Part shown: piece by piece, positions 1 through 8,466 of the stretch
Layout of the letters: each line of letters opens with the position of its first letter
Numbering within the stretch: position 1 is the first letter of the stretch
NCBI GenBank assembly: GCA_025057275.1
Contig: JANWXQ010000041.1
Location: forward strand, 1 to 64,000
Direction: 5' to 3'
Origin: Chitinophagales bacterium
GTDB lineage: Bacteria > Bacteroidota > Bacteroidia > Chitinophagales > UBA10324
Length of the DNA: 64,000 nucleotides
The notes under the pieces: generated by a model
Told to the model about the DNA's origin: nothing
Database searches by the model: none
What the model saw: only the letters and a program-made list of their open reading frames with translations
Translations under genes and position numbers: made by a program

Positions 1-1083
1 GTGCGGCAGGCCATTGCAGAATGCCAGTCGGCGGGCATCGTGCCCGTCATGATCACCGGTGATCATCCGGAAACGGCTGCGGCCATTGCCAGGGATCTGG
101 GCATTCTGCAGCCCGGACATCACATGGTAACCGGTCGTGAACTCGCTCTGATGCCGCCGGAATTGTTGGATGAGCAGGTGGAAAACATCCGTACCTATGC
201 ACGGGTTTCGCCGGAGCAGAAACTGCATATCGTTCGGTCGCTGCAGCGCCGCAAACAATTGGTGGCCATGACCGGCGATGGGGTAAATGATGCCCCTGCG
301 TTACGCGCAGCAAATATTGGGGTGGCTATGGGTATTGCCGGCAGCGATGTGAGCAAGGAAGCCGCTCATCTGGTGTTGCTGGACGACAATTTTGCTACCA
401 TCGTTCACGCCGTACGCGAGGGGCGGCGTATTTACGATAATATCAGAAAATTTGTTAAATACATTATGACATGTAACGGGGCAGAAATCTGGCTTTTGTT
501 TCTGGCTCCGCTCATCGGGTTGCCCATTCCGCTGCTGCCGATTCACATTTTGTGGATTAACCTGGTTACTGACGGACTGCCCGGCCTTGCCTTGGCAACA
601 GAAAAAGCCGAGCGGGGCATCATGCAGCGTCCGCCGCGTCGCCCGGATGAAACTTTGTTTGCCGGCGGGGTAGGGTATCACATTGTCTGGGTGGGTCTGC
701 TGATGGCTGCGGTGTCGCTGGTGGCGCAGGCCGTGGCCGTTCATCTGGATATGCCTAACTGGCAGACCGTGGTATTTTCCGTGCTTACTTTCAGTCAGCT
801 CGGCCATGTGATGGCGATTCGCAGTGAAAGGGAGTTCTTATTCCGTCAGGGTATTGGCAGTAATCCGGGTCTGTTGCTTACCGTGTTGTTAACCTTCGGA
901 ATTCATTTGATTGTCGTTTACTGGCCTCCTGCCAATACCGTTTTTCATACCCAACCATTGACGATAACAGAACTGCTCTGCTGTCTGGTCGGTGCGGCCA
1001 TCATTTTTCATGCCGTGGAGCTGGAAAAGTATGTTCGCAACCACTGGATGAATCGCAGCGGGCGGAAAGGAAACAAAAACTAA
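1..1083 (+). CDS. Cation-transporting P-type ATPase, C-terminal part (calcium-pump type)
   Basis: The reading frame is open at the left window edge, so only the last 360 residues are seen; the GTG at base 1 is an internal codon. It holds the end of the P domain, with the hinge motif TGDGVNDAPAL at residues 91-101, and then the C-terminal six-helix cation-ATPase domain. Membrane helix 5 carries CNGAE and helix 6 carries NLVTDGLP, which match the Asn/Glu and Asn/Thr/Asp ligands of calcium site II in SERCA. Helix 8 has Gln (FSQLGH) where SERCA has the site-I Glu, as in one-site plasma-membrane calcium pumps. It probably exports Ca2+ (or Mn2+) from the cytoplasm using ATP. The substrate is inferred from these residues; the phosphorylation motif lies outside the window. 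Confidence 0.85.
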   Translation: MRQAIAECQSAGIVPVMITGDHPETAAAIARDLGILQPGHHMVTGRELALMPPELLDEQVENIRTYARVSPEQKLHIVRSLQRRKQLVAMTGDGVNDAPALRAANIGVAMGIAGSDVSKEAAHLVLLDDNFATIVHAVREGRRIYDNIRKFVKYIMTCNGAEIWLLFLAPLIGLPIPLLPIHILWINLVTDGLPGLALATEKAERGIMQRPPRRPDETLFAGGVGYHIVWVGLLMAAVSLVAQAVAVHLDMPNWQTVVFSVLTFSQLGHVMAIRSEREFLFRQGIGSNPGLLLTVLLTFGIHLIVVYWPPANTVFHTQPLTITELLCCLVGAAIIFHAVELEKYVRNHWMNRSGRKGNKN

Positions 1084-1101
1084 AGGCTTTTCGGTTCCTG
1101 C

Positions 1102-1109
1102 TACCTTTG
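1102..1109 (+). promoter_or_regulatory. Bacteroidota-type -7 promoter element for panB
   Basis: TACCTTTG fits the TAnnTTTG consensus and lies 49 bases before the chosen panB start. No clear -33 TTTG was found. Transcription would begin near 1115, which rules out the upstream in-frame start at 1114. Confidence 0.55.
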
Positions 1110-1158
1110 TTCGTTGCCGTTGGTTGTTTTGAGCACCCAGCGGCCGATAGCAACGGTT

Positions 1159-2019
1159 ATGACTTCAGAAGCGACAGCGACGCACATTGCTGCTCAGAAA
1201 GCAGCAGAAGATTTTCGCCGGGTAAAAAAAGTCACCACCCATACGCTGCAGGAAATGAAGCAGGCGCGGGTAAAGATTGCCATGCTTACCGCTTATGATT
1301 TTTCGCTGGCCCGCATACTGGATGATGCCGGTGTGGATGTCATTCTGGTGGGCGATTCGGCTTCCAACGTCATGGCCGGTCATGAAACCACGCTGCCCAT
1401 CACGTTGGACCAGATGGTCTATCATGCCGCTTCCGTGGTGCGGGCAGTGCGCCGTGCGCTGGTGGTGGTGGATCTGCCTTTTGGTTCGTATCAGGGTAAC
1501 AGCAAAGAGGCGTTGAATTCGGCCATTCGCATCATGAAGGAAGCTGGTGCCCATGCCGTCAAGCTGGAGGGTGGCAGGGAAGTGAAGGAATCGGTAGAGC
1601 GCATCGTAGCGGCCGGCGTGCCTGTTATGGGACATCTGGGCTTAACCCCGCAAAGCATTTACAAGTTCGGCACCTATGTGGTGCGGGCAACCGATCCTGC
1701 GGAGGCCAATCGCCTGCGCGAAGATGCCCTTCTGCTGGAGCAATCGGGTTGCTTTGCCCTGGTGTTGGAGAAGATTCCTGCTGCCCTCGGCGCCGAAGTA
1801 AGCAGCTTACTGAAAATTCCCACCATTGGCATCGGAGCCGGCGCTGCCTGTGACGGTCAGGTGCTGGTGTTGCATGACATGCTGGGCATCAACCAGGAGT
1901 TCAAACCCCGCTTTCTGCGTCGTTACCTGAACCTGTACGATTCGATCAAAGATGCCGTTCATCGCTACTGCGATGATGTGAAGCAGGGTAGCTTTCCAGC
2001 CCCCCATGAACAATATTGA
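1159..2019 (+). CDS. panB: 3-methyl-2-oxobutanoate hydroxymethyltransferase
   Basis: Ketopantoate hydroxymethyltransferase, a cytoplasmic enzyme that transfers a one-carbon unit from methylenetetrahydrofolate to alpha-ketoisovalerate in pantothenate/CoA synthesis. The 286-residue protein is a TIM barrel. Metal and substrate positions are present: Asp66 in VGDSASN, Asp105 in VVDLPFGSY, Lys135 and Glu137 in VKLEGG, a Glu in VLEKIP, and the late loop IGIGAG. The N-terminus is about 25-30 residues longer than the usual enzyme. I chose the ATG at 1159 because the promoter at 1102-1109 would start transcription at about the earlier candidate, 1114. No panC or panE lies beside it. The M1 peptidase gene starts 8 bases after its stop and is probably co-transcribed. 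Confidence 0.95.
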   Translation: MTSEATATHIAAQKAAEDFRRVKKVTTHTLQEMKQARVKIAMLTAYDFSLARILDDAGVDVILVGDSASNVMAGHETTLPITLDQMVYHAASVVRAVRRALVVVDLPFGSYQGNSKEALNSAIRIMKEAGAHAVKLEGGREVKESVERIVAAGVPVMGHLGLTPQSIYKFGTYVVRATDPAEANRLREDALLLEQSGCFALVLEKIPAALGAEVSSLLKIPTIGIGAGAACDGQVLVLHDMLGINQEFKPRFLRRYLNLYDSIKDAVHRYCDDVKQGSFPAPHEQY

Positions 2020-2027
2020 TTTTCGTT

Positions 2028-4427
2028 ATGCATTTTCGGCTGGTTTCTCTGCGCTTGCTGATTTGTCAGGCATCTGTTGCATTGGGCTTGCATCATGCAG
2101 TTGCAGCCGACAACAGCCGAAGCGACAGCGTAGACATTCTGCACACCAGCATTTTTCTGGATGTTACCGATTATGCGGGCAAGACCCTGAAAGGCCATTG
2201 CACCCTTAGGTTTCAGGCCAAAGTGCCGTTGCAGCAACTGGACCTGGATCTCTTGCGCCTGAAGGTGGATTCCGTTAAACAGCAGGGCGTATTGCTGTCT
2301 TTTAACTACGCCGATTCGCTCACGCTGCACATCAGTCTGCTGGCGCCGTTAAACGTTGGCGACACGGCTTCGGTAACGGTGTATTACGGAGGCAAACCCA
2401 AACAGGACAGCGGAGGCTGGGGTGGTTGGTACTGGAGCGGCGACCTGGCCTTTAACATTGGCGTAGCCCTAAATGAAGTACCCCACACCTTTGGCCGAAG
2501 CTGGTTTCCCTGCTTTGACAATTTTGTGGAGCGCAGCACCTATTCGCTTGCGGTGCGTACGGCCGGTAACAAAATGGCCCTGTGCGGAGGTACGCTGCAA
2601 AAGGTGGAAACCGCACCCGACGGCACCACCACCTGGCATTATCAGCTGGATGAGGCCATTCCCTCCTACCTGATCAGCGTGGCCGTACACCAGTTTGCTC
2701 CCGTTTACGATACCTATGTGAGTGTTACGGGCGACACCATTCCCATTGTGCTGGGCGCCGTAGCAACCGACACTACCAAACTGAAGAATTCCTTCAAAAA
2801 CCTGAAGGCCACCCTGCAGGCATATGAGCAGCTGTGGGGTCCCTACCGCTGGCCGCGGGTAGGCTACGTGCTGACAACCGTGGGCGCCATGGAACATGTC
2901 ACCAACATTGCCTATCCGGCTTTTCTGGTGAACGGGCAAACCACCTACGAACACATCATGGCGCATGAATTGTCGCACCACTGGTTCGGCAACCTGACCA
3001 CCTGCCGCACCGATGCCGACATGTGGCTGAACGAAGGGTGGGCCGTATTCAATGAATGGATATTTTTTGAACAGCTATACGGCCGCCAGCGATACGATTC
3101 GGAGATGAAAAACACGCTGGAGCGTTGCGTGCGCTATTTGCATACGCCGCTCAGCGACGGTGCAGCATTTGCCCTGAACCAGGTGCCGCCGTCGCATACC
3201 TATGGCGAGACCGTCTATCTGAAGGGGGCCCTGGTGGCCCACACCTTGCGCGGCTACCTGGGCGATTCATTATTTTTTTCCTGCATGCGTCAGTTTATGG
3301 ACAGTTATGCCTTTCTGGACGTCAGCAGTGAAGACCTGGAGGCCTTTCTGACGACCTGTTCCGGCAAGGATTTGTCATCGTTTTTTGCCAACTGGGTTTA
3401 TGCGCCGGGTTGGACGGCCTTTTGGGTTGATTCGGTTTCCGTTCAGCCCGTATCGCCGCCGGGTTATGAGGTGGTGGTGTTTGTCAAGCAACGCACCCGA
3501 CTGGCCCCGGCGCGCTACCATCAGGTGCCGCTGACTTTGACCTTTTATTTAGCAGATGGCTCGCAGCAACGCCAAACCGTCCTGGCACAGGGAGAATGCA
3601 TGCAGTTTCCCTTCTTCTTCACCGCTGCTCCGAAACTGGTCACCCTGGACGAAGACGACTGGATTGCCGATGCCGTGACGGCAGAGCAAAAGCTGATCGG
3701 CAATGCCGGCGTGCACAATTTGGTATTAGCTAAAATGAACGTCACCGTAACCAACTGGACTGACACAGCGTTGCTACGTGTGGAGCATGTGTATGCTGCA
3801 CCCGATCCGTTTCGCCATCCGCCCAAGGGATTGTATCTGTCGCGCGAGCGTTTCTGGCGGGTGGACGGCCTGTGGGACAGCAACTTTCAGGCTTCAGCCA
3901 CCATTTCCTACCAGGGTGCAGCCATGAACAATGGCTACCTGGATGTGGACCTGATTTCTCAACCCGAAGACAGTCTGGTGGTCGTGTACCGCACTTCAGC
4001 TGCTGCCGACTGGCAGATAGAACCCAACGTAACCCAAAACACGCTTGGCTCGCTCACCGACAAGCGGGGCAATTTTATTATCCACCAGTTGCGCCGGGGG
4101 CAGTATGCATTGGCCATACGCCATGCTGCCCGTGCCGATAGTGTAACGGCGTTATCCGATTCCTGTCAGCTGGTGACTGCACCTTCGCTTTCCGATGCTC
4201 GTTCCGTTTTGCTTTTCCCCAATCCAGCAAATGACCATTTCAGGTTGGTTGTCCCCCACAACGGATGGTTGGACATTACAGATGCTTTGGGGCGAATTGT
4301 ATTCCGGCAACCGGTTGCTGCAGGAACGACCTATATCTCTTGTGCCGGATGGCCTGCGGCATTGTATGCGGGGCGGCTTCGTCTGGAGTCGGGGCAGCAG
4401 CTTATTTTGCGCCTCGTGGTAAACTAA
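2028..4427 (+). CDS. Secreted M1-family aminopeptidase with T9SS sorting domain
   Basis: Zinc aminopeptidase of the gluzincin M1 family, predicted to be exported and released or anchored at the cell surface; it would remove N-terminal residues from peptides. The 799-residue precursor starts with a signal peptide (about residues 1-26, ending near VAA). The zinc site is HELSH at 313-317 with the third ligand Glu336 (HEXXH-X18-E). The upstream substrate motif reads GAMEH instead of the usual GAMEN. The C-terminus carries a type A sorting domain, starting around FPNPANDHF. The ATG at 2028 is preferred over an in-frame TTG at 2016, which would overlap the panB stop. The following dehydrogenase gene starts only 9 bases downstream. 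Confidence 0.93.
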   Translation: MHFRLVSLRLLICQASVALGLHHAVAADNSRSDSVDILHTSIFLDVTDYAGKTLKGHCTLRFQAKVPLQQLDLDLLRLKVDSVKQQGVLLSFNYADSLTLHISLLAPLNVGDTASVTVYYGGKPKQDSGGWGGWYWSGDLAFNIGVALNEVPHTFGRSWFPCFDNFVERSTYSLAVRTAGNKMALCGGTLQKVETAPDGTTTWHYQLDEAIPSYLISVAVHQFAPVYDTYVSVTGDTIPIVLGAVATDTTKLKNSFKNLKATLQAYEQLWGPYRWPRVGYVLTTVGAMEHVTNIAYPAFLVNGQTTYEHIMAHELSHHWFGNLTTCRTDADMWLNEGWAVFNEWIFFEQLYGRQRYDSEMKNTLERCVRYLHTPLSDGAAFALNQVPPSHTYGETVYLKGALVAHTLRGYLGDSLFFSCMRQFMDSYAFLDVSSEDLEAFLTTCSGKDLSSFFANWVYAPGWTAFWVDSVSVQPVSPPGYEVVVFVKQRTRLAPARYHQVPLTLTFYLADGSQQRQTVLAQGECMQFPFFFTAAPKLVTLDEDDWIADAVTAEQKLIGNAGVHNLVLAKMNVTVTNWTDTALLRVEHVYAAPDPFRHPPKGLYLSRERFWRVDGLWDSNFQASATISYQGAAMNNGYLDVDLISQPEDSLVVVYRTSAAADWQIEPNVTQNTLGSLTDKRGNFIIHQLRRGQYALAIRHAARADSVTALSDSCQLVTAPSLSDARSVLLFPNPANDHFRLVVPHNGWLDITDALGRIVFRQPVAAGTTYISCAGWPAALYAGRLRLESGQQLILRLVVN

Positions 4428-4436
4428 TTCTTCTAC

Positions 4437-5327
4437 ATGAGAATAATTGCAGTAATCGGAGCCGGCACTATGGGGAATGGCATTGCCCATGTGTTTGCGC
4501 TCAAAGGCTATGAAGTGCGGTTGATTGACATCCACCGCGAACAACTGGATCGGGCCTTAGCAACAATTTCCAGAAATCTGGATCGTCAGGTTGAAAAAAA
4601 ACTGATAACGGCAAAAGAAAAAGAAGCGGCATTGTCCCGCATTCAAACGGCAACCGAATTAACCGATGGAGTCCGAAATGCCGACGTGGTCATAGAAGCA
4701 GCAACCGAAAACCTGGAGGTCAAGCTGCAGTTGTTCCGGCAGCTGGATCAGGCAGCACCTGCTTCCTGCCTGCTGGCCACCAATACGTCGTCCATTTCCA
4801 TAACACAGATTGCGGCCGTTACTCAACGTCCGGACCGGGTTATCGGCATGCATTTTATGAATCCGGTGCCGGTTATGAAACTGGTGGAAGTGATCAGAGG
4901 CTATGCCACATCCGAAACCACCACAAAAACGATTATGGAGCTTTCGCGTCAGCTGGATAAAGTGCCTGTGGAAGTCAATGATTATCCCGGCTTTGTAGCC
5001 AACCGGATTCTGATGCCTATGATCAATGAAGCCATTTATGCCTTGTATGAAGGCGTTGCCGGTGTGGAAGAAATCGACACGGTGATGAAGCTGGGCACGG
5101 CGCATCCCATGGGTCCGCTGGAGCTGGCTGATTTCATCGGGCTCGACGTCTGCTTGGCCATTCTGCGGGTCATGCACGAAGGTTTTGGAAACCCCAAGTA
5201 TGCGCCCTGCCCGCTGCTGGTGAACATGGTTACTGCCGGACATCTGGGCAAGAAAAGCGGTCAGGGATTTTACAATTACGAAACATTGGCAAAAGGTCTC
5301 TTTGTTGCCGATCGGTTCAGAAAATAG
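4437..5327 (+). CDS. 3-hydroxybutyryl-CoA (3-hydroxyacyl-CoA) dehydrogenase
   Basis: NAD-dependent dehydrogenase that interconverts 3-hydroxyacyl-CoA and 3-ketoacyl-CoA, in butyrate/PHB or beta-oxidation metabolism. The 296 residues are normal for the stand-alone PaaH/Hbd type. The N-terminal Rossmann motif is GAGTMG at residues 8-13. The catalytic His is His139 in GMHFMNPVP, and NTSS precedes it at 116-119. The C-terminal helical domain has DYPGFVANR and AHPMGPLELAD, typical of the family. The start ATG lies 9 bases after the M1 peptidase stop, so it probably shares that transcript although the functions look unrelated. The stop codon overlaps the promoter of the following tRNA. Confidence 0.93.
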   Translation: MRIIAVIGAGTMGNGIAHVFALKGYEVRLIDIHREQLDRALATISRNLDRQVEKKLITAKEKEAALSRIQTATELTDGVRNADVVIEAATENLEVKLQLFRQLDQAAPASCLLATNTSSISITQIAAVTQRPDRVIGMHFMNPVPVMKLVEVIRGYATSETTTKTIMELSRQLDKVPVEVNDYPGFVANRILMPMINEAIYALYEGVAGVEEIDTVMKLGTAHPMGPLELADFIGLDVCLAILRVMHEGFGNPKYAPCPLLVNMVTAGHLGKKSGQGFYNYETLAKGLFVADRFRK

Positions 5328-5332
5328 TTTTG
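5301..5332 (+). promoter_or_regulatory. Promoter of the tRNA-Gly gene
   Basis: A -33 TTTG (5301-5304), a 20-base spacer and a -7 TAGTTTTG (5325-5332) match the Bacteroidota housekeeping promoter. The predicted transcription start is only a few bases before the mature tRNA 5' end. The -7 box contains the stop codon of the preceding dehydrogenase gene. Confidence 0.75.
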
Positions 5333-5340
5333 TTCGCTGT

Positions 5341-5412
5341 GCGGGAATAGCTCAGGGGTAGAGCATCAGTTTCCCAAACTGAGGGTCGCGGGTTCGATTC
5401 CCGTTTCCCGCT
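5341..5412 (+). tRNA. tRNA-Gly (anticodon CCC)
   Basis: Full cloverleaf. The acceptor stem pairs GCGGGAA with TTCCCGC. The anticodon stem TCAGT/ACTGA holds the loop TTCCCAA, giving anticodon CCC, which reads GGG. The T arm contains GGTTCGATTCC. The discriminator is T, followed by CC and then another C, so the terminal CCA is not encoded and must be added after transcription. Its own promoter lies directly upstream. Confidence 0.95.
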
Positions 5413-5499
5413 CCCTGTAACTGATGAACAGGAATCATTGTCCTGTGGAGGTGTTCCGGGTAAGGCATAATTTAGCCAACAGTACAACTTAGTTTCTGC

Positions 5500-7689
5500 A
5501 TGCGAAAGGTGTTTCCGCTCTTGCTGTTTTTACTGGCCGGTTCGGCTCAAGGCGCTATCGTAACCGGTATCAAAACCGAATACCGTCACGGTCAGGTGTT
5601 CGTTACCTGGAAAGTCATTCCGAACTATGAACATAAGTTCTACTACGTGTACCGGTACGAAAAGCCCATCACCTCCCAAAACATTGACAGCGCCGAATAC
5701 CTGGGCCGCAGCGACAAGGAATTCTCTTTTAATTACTTCCTCAATCTGGGTATAACCGGATCCAATACCAACAAAATTTATTACTGTGTCATCAATAACG
5801 ATCCCTGGGTGGTTTTGGACGCCACCGACGGGCTGTATGTGAACACCTGCAATAAAGACAAGTCGTATTACTATGCTGTGACCTGCGACAGTACGGTACA
5901 GGGAGGTCCCAAGGAAAACAAGCGTATCGTCGCAGGAGTCAATGCCACGACCATGCCGGTAGCCGAAAAGGTAGCCCAAATACGAGCCTATCTGCAGGTT
6001 TCCGGCATACCGCTGCTCAGCAACCCCAGCCTCACCTACGACGGCTATGCCTTGTTTCAGGGCAAGGTAAAAACTCCCTTCGTGCCGTACATGGGCAATG
6101 AGGGTTGCCTGATTCATAACTGGGGTTTGATCAGGGACACCGACAACGGACCAACGCCTAATGCAGCCACGTTTTTCTTTTACGGAGGCGGTGGCAATGC
6201 CTACGACAATGCCAACGGCACCAACGTGGCCAACATGTGGAAAGTTTCTATGGAAGATGTGCTGCCCAACTTCAACTGGGATCCGCTGGCCGGAGAAAAC
6301 ACCAAATGGCTGGGCTACAACGAAAACCTGAACATTTACGCCCTGAACCAGACCAGCCCGCCGCCCACGGCCGGGGTGGACCGCATGTACACCGTCTGGC
6401 GCGTGAAATGGACTTACGATTGGCTGGTCCGGACTTTTCCCAACGACATTGACAGCACGCGCATAGCTGCCATCGGCAGTTCCAATGGCTGCACCGGTGC
6501 CATGGTGCTGGGTTATTTGTATCCGGGTAAGGTTTCCGCTGTGGATGTTACCAATGCCAAAATCAACCCGAAATACCTGACCGATGATAACCCCACCTGC
6601 AAGTGGAACATCAACGGAACTTCGCGCAACCGGGCAGAAATTTTTCTGGGTACCCTGCAGACCAACCTGATGAGCGATGTGCCTCGCCAGGTGGGCACCG
6701 GTAACTATCCGCTTTACGATTTTTCAAATATCAATACGCTGGTAGCTGACCAAAAGTATGCGGCTCTTCCGCCAGTGTACATGACTTCCGGAAAAGCCGA
6801 CAACGTCACCTGTTGGGAAGAAAAAATTGAGTTTTACAATACCATCAACAAAAACCGGGTCGGGGGAGCCTACTTCTGGGATTTGCGTTCGCATAAGGGC
6901 GGCATCAAGTACATCAAAGACCGTCCCCTGGAACTGATGCTGCGCTTCCGCACCAATCAGTCGTTCCCGGCCTTTTCCCGCTGTTCCCACAACAACAATC
7001 CGGGCGATACGGACAATCCCCAATCGCCTTTTTACGACGGCGATACGTTGGGTGCCATCAACGGCATTATGGACTGGGTGGATTCCACCATAGCCGAAAC
7101 CGATACCAGTTGGCAAACCAAGATTTTTACCACCAAGTTTGAACTTAACGACGGCACATTCTTTCCGCCAACGCTGCCCGATTACGTTACGGTGGACATT
7201 ACCCCGCGCCGGCTGCAGCAATTCAAAAACATTGCAGCAGGCACGCAGCTCTGTATGGAAAACTGGCAGAACGGCGTGCTGATTCAGTCACGAACCGTGA
7301 AATGGAATCCGTCGCCCGACGGGCAGGGCATGATGACCTTCCGAAAAGCCCGGATCAGCCCGGAAGGCAATCTGATCAAAATTTATGTCTGCGACCCCAA
7401 ACGGGCAGCGTTACCGGGCCCGGCGCTTGTGCCTCAGCCCCAGCTGAGTCTGTATCCCAATCCGGCCACCGACTTTACCGTAGCGGAGATTTCCCTGCAG
7501 CAGGCCGCTCGGGTTCTGGTTACCGTTGCGGACCTGAGCGGAAAAGTGCTGCTTAGCGAATATCACCATCTGGAGGCCGGGGAGGAGCAGCAGGTAACCA
7601 TTCCTGTTGCCCGACTGCCGCAGGGCCTGTATCTGGTGACCCTTTCTGACGGCCATCAGACGTTGACCTGCCGGTTGGCAAAACAATAG
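5500..7689 (+). CDS. Secreted alpha/beta-hydrolase-like protein with T9SS sorting domain, unknown substrate
   Basis: A 729-residue exported protein that I do not recognise as a named enzyme. It has a signal peptide (about residues 1-18, LAGSAQG) and a beta-rich N-terminal region containing several Cys. A hydrolase core follows, with the nucleophile elbow GSSNG at 326-330 (Ser328), a likely acid in SGKAD (Asp434) and a likely His in RSHKGG (His465). The order and spacing suit an esterase- or peptidase-type catalytic triad. The C-terminus is a type A sorting domain (LSLYPNPATDF to the end). A secreted esterase acting on an extracellular polymer is the best guess; the triad is inferred by eye. 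It stands alone between tRNA-Gly and another T9SS protein. Confidence 0.75.
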   Translation: MRKVFPLLLFLLAGSAQGAIVTGIKTEYRHGQVFVTWKVIPNYEHKFYYVYRYEKPITSQNIDSAEYLGRSDKEFSFNYFLNLGITGSNTNKIYYCVINNDPWVVLDATDGLYVNTCNKDKSYYYAVTCDSTVQGGPKENKRIVAGVNATTMPVAEKVAQIRAYLQVSGIPLLSNPSLTYDGYALFQGKVKTPFVPYMGNEGCLIHNWGLIRDTDNGPTPNAATFFFYGGGGNAYDNANGTNVANMWKVSMEDVLPNFNWDPLAGENTKWLGYNENLNIYALNQTSPPPTAGVDRMYTVWRVKWTYDWLVRTFPNDIDSTRIAAIGSSNGCTGAMVLGYLYPGKVSAVDVTNAKINPKYLTDDNPTCKWNINGTSRNRAEIFLGTLQTNLMSDVPRQVGTGNYPLYDFSNINTLVADQKYAALPPVYMTSGKADNVTCWEEKIEFYNTINKNRVGGAYFWDLRSHKGGIKYIKDRPLELMLRFRTNQSFPAFSRCSHNNNPGDTDNPQSPFYDGDTLGAINGIMDWVDSTIAETDTSWQTKIFTTKFELNDGTFFPPTLPDYVTVDITPRRLQQFKNIAAGTQLCMENWQNGVLIQSRTVKWNPSPDGQGMMTFRKARISPEGNLIKIYVCDPKRAALPGPALVPQPQLSLYPNPATDFTVAEISLQQAARVLVTVADLSGKVLLSEYHHLEAGEEQQVTIPVARLPQGLYLVTLSDGHQTLTCRLAKQ

Positions 7690-7695
7690 CGGCTA

Positions 7696-7726
7696 TTTGC
7701 CTGTTAGACGAAATACGGTATTTTTG
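7696..7726 (+). promoter_or_regulatory. Promoter of the small T9SS protein gene at 7742
   Basis: A -33 TTTG (7696-7699), a 19-base spacer and a -7 TATTTTTG (7719-7726) fit the phylum consensus. The start codon is 15 bases after the -7 box, so the leader is very short. Confidence 0.7.
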
Positions 7727-7741
7727 TTATCGCTTTTAAAC

Positions 7742-8419
7742 ATGAAACGTCTCTTTACCCTGATGATCTTGGCAGGATGGTGGGGAACCAGCATGGCTCA
7801 GGTGCTGTCGCTGAATCCTTCCAGTTTTAATCTGCAGGTAGATGTTTCCTCTTATGCTGATGCTCATGCAGTTATGTGGAATAATTCTAATGTGGACCGC
7901 ACGATTACCTGGGTGCGTGTCGTCCATCAACAGCCAAATGGCTGGTATTCCATGGTTTGCGACGATAACAACTGCTATTCTCCTTCCACCAGCACCATGA
8001 ATGTGGCTTTGGCTGCCGGAGCTCAGGGCATCCTGAAGCTAAGCATTTTCCCCAACGATGTTGCCGGTTATGGGGAATACACCGTTTATGCTTACGATGC
8101 CAACGACAGTGCCAACGTAAATGCGTCCATGTATATTCAGGTGAATGCCTTGCAGGTAGGCGTTCCGCCGGTGCGCAATGAAGTGATCGCCATTTTCCCT
8201 AACCCCGTGCGCGATATGCTTTACATTAACCTGCTCAACAAGAGCGTTACGTCCATAGAATTGTACAGCATTATCGGGCAGAAACTGCGCACCCTACAGG
8301 TGCAGCCCGGTCATCCCACCATAGCCGTGCCGGTGGCCGAGCTGAAAAAAGGCATGTATTTCCTCAGAGTGTACAGCAACCAGCGGGAATTGGTCACCCG
8401 CATGTTCAGCAAAGAATAG
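7742..8419 (+). CDS. Small secreted protein with T9SS sorting domain
   Basis: A 225-residue exported protein of unknown function. A signal peptide (about residues 1-20, ending TSMAQ) is followed by one beta-sandwich-like domain of about 120 residues. That domain has a close cysteine pair (VCDDNNCY) and resembles the immunoglobulin-like modules of Bacteroidota surface proteins. The type A sorting domain begins near IFPNPVRDM and ends with the usual LKKGMYFLRV type of strand. The ATG at 7742 is chosen because the promoter at 7696-7726 lies downstream of the earlier in-frame start at 7697. A strong terminator follows the stop. Confidence 0.8.
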   Translation: MKRLFTLMILAGWWGTSMAQVLSLNPSSFNLQVDVSSYADAHAVMWNNSNVDRTITWVRVVHQQPNGWYSMVCDDNNCYSPSTSTMNVALAAGAQGILKLSIFPNDVAGYGEYTVYAYDANDSANVNASMYIQVNALQVGVPPVRNEVIAIFPNPVRDMLYINLLNKSVTSIELYSIIGQKLRTLQVQPGHPTIAVPVAELKKGMYFLRVYSNQRELVTRMFSKE

Positions 8420-8437
8420 AATCGATCAGAACAAGGC

Positions 8438-8466
8438 AAACGGCCGCTTCAAGCGGCTGTTTTTTA
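8438..8466 (+). terminator. Intrinsic terminator between convergent genes
   Basis: A ten-pair hairpin (stem AAACGGCCGC with GCGGCTGTTT, loop TTCAA) runs into a row of T residues on the plus strand. It ends transcription of the small T9SS gene and overlaps the stop codon of the convergent TlpA gene. In the minus direction only a short T run follows, so it is weaker there. Confidence 0.75.

Noticed and set aside
2016-2027. TTG start for the M1 peptidase overlapping the panB stop
   Set aside because: The ATG at 2028 gives a cleaner signal peptide; the TTG adds only four residues.
5428-5446. Hairpin ACAGGA/TCCTGT after tRNA-Gly as a terminator
   Set aside because: Only six pairs and no T run follows.
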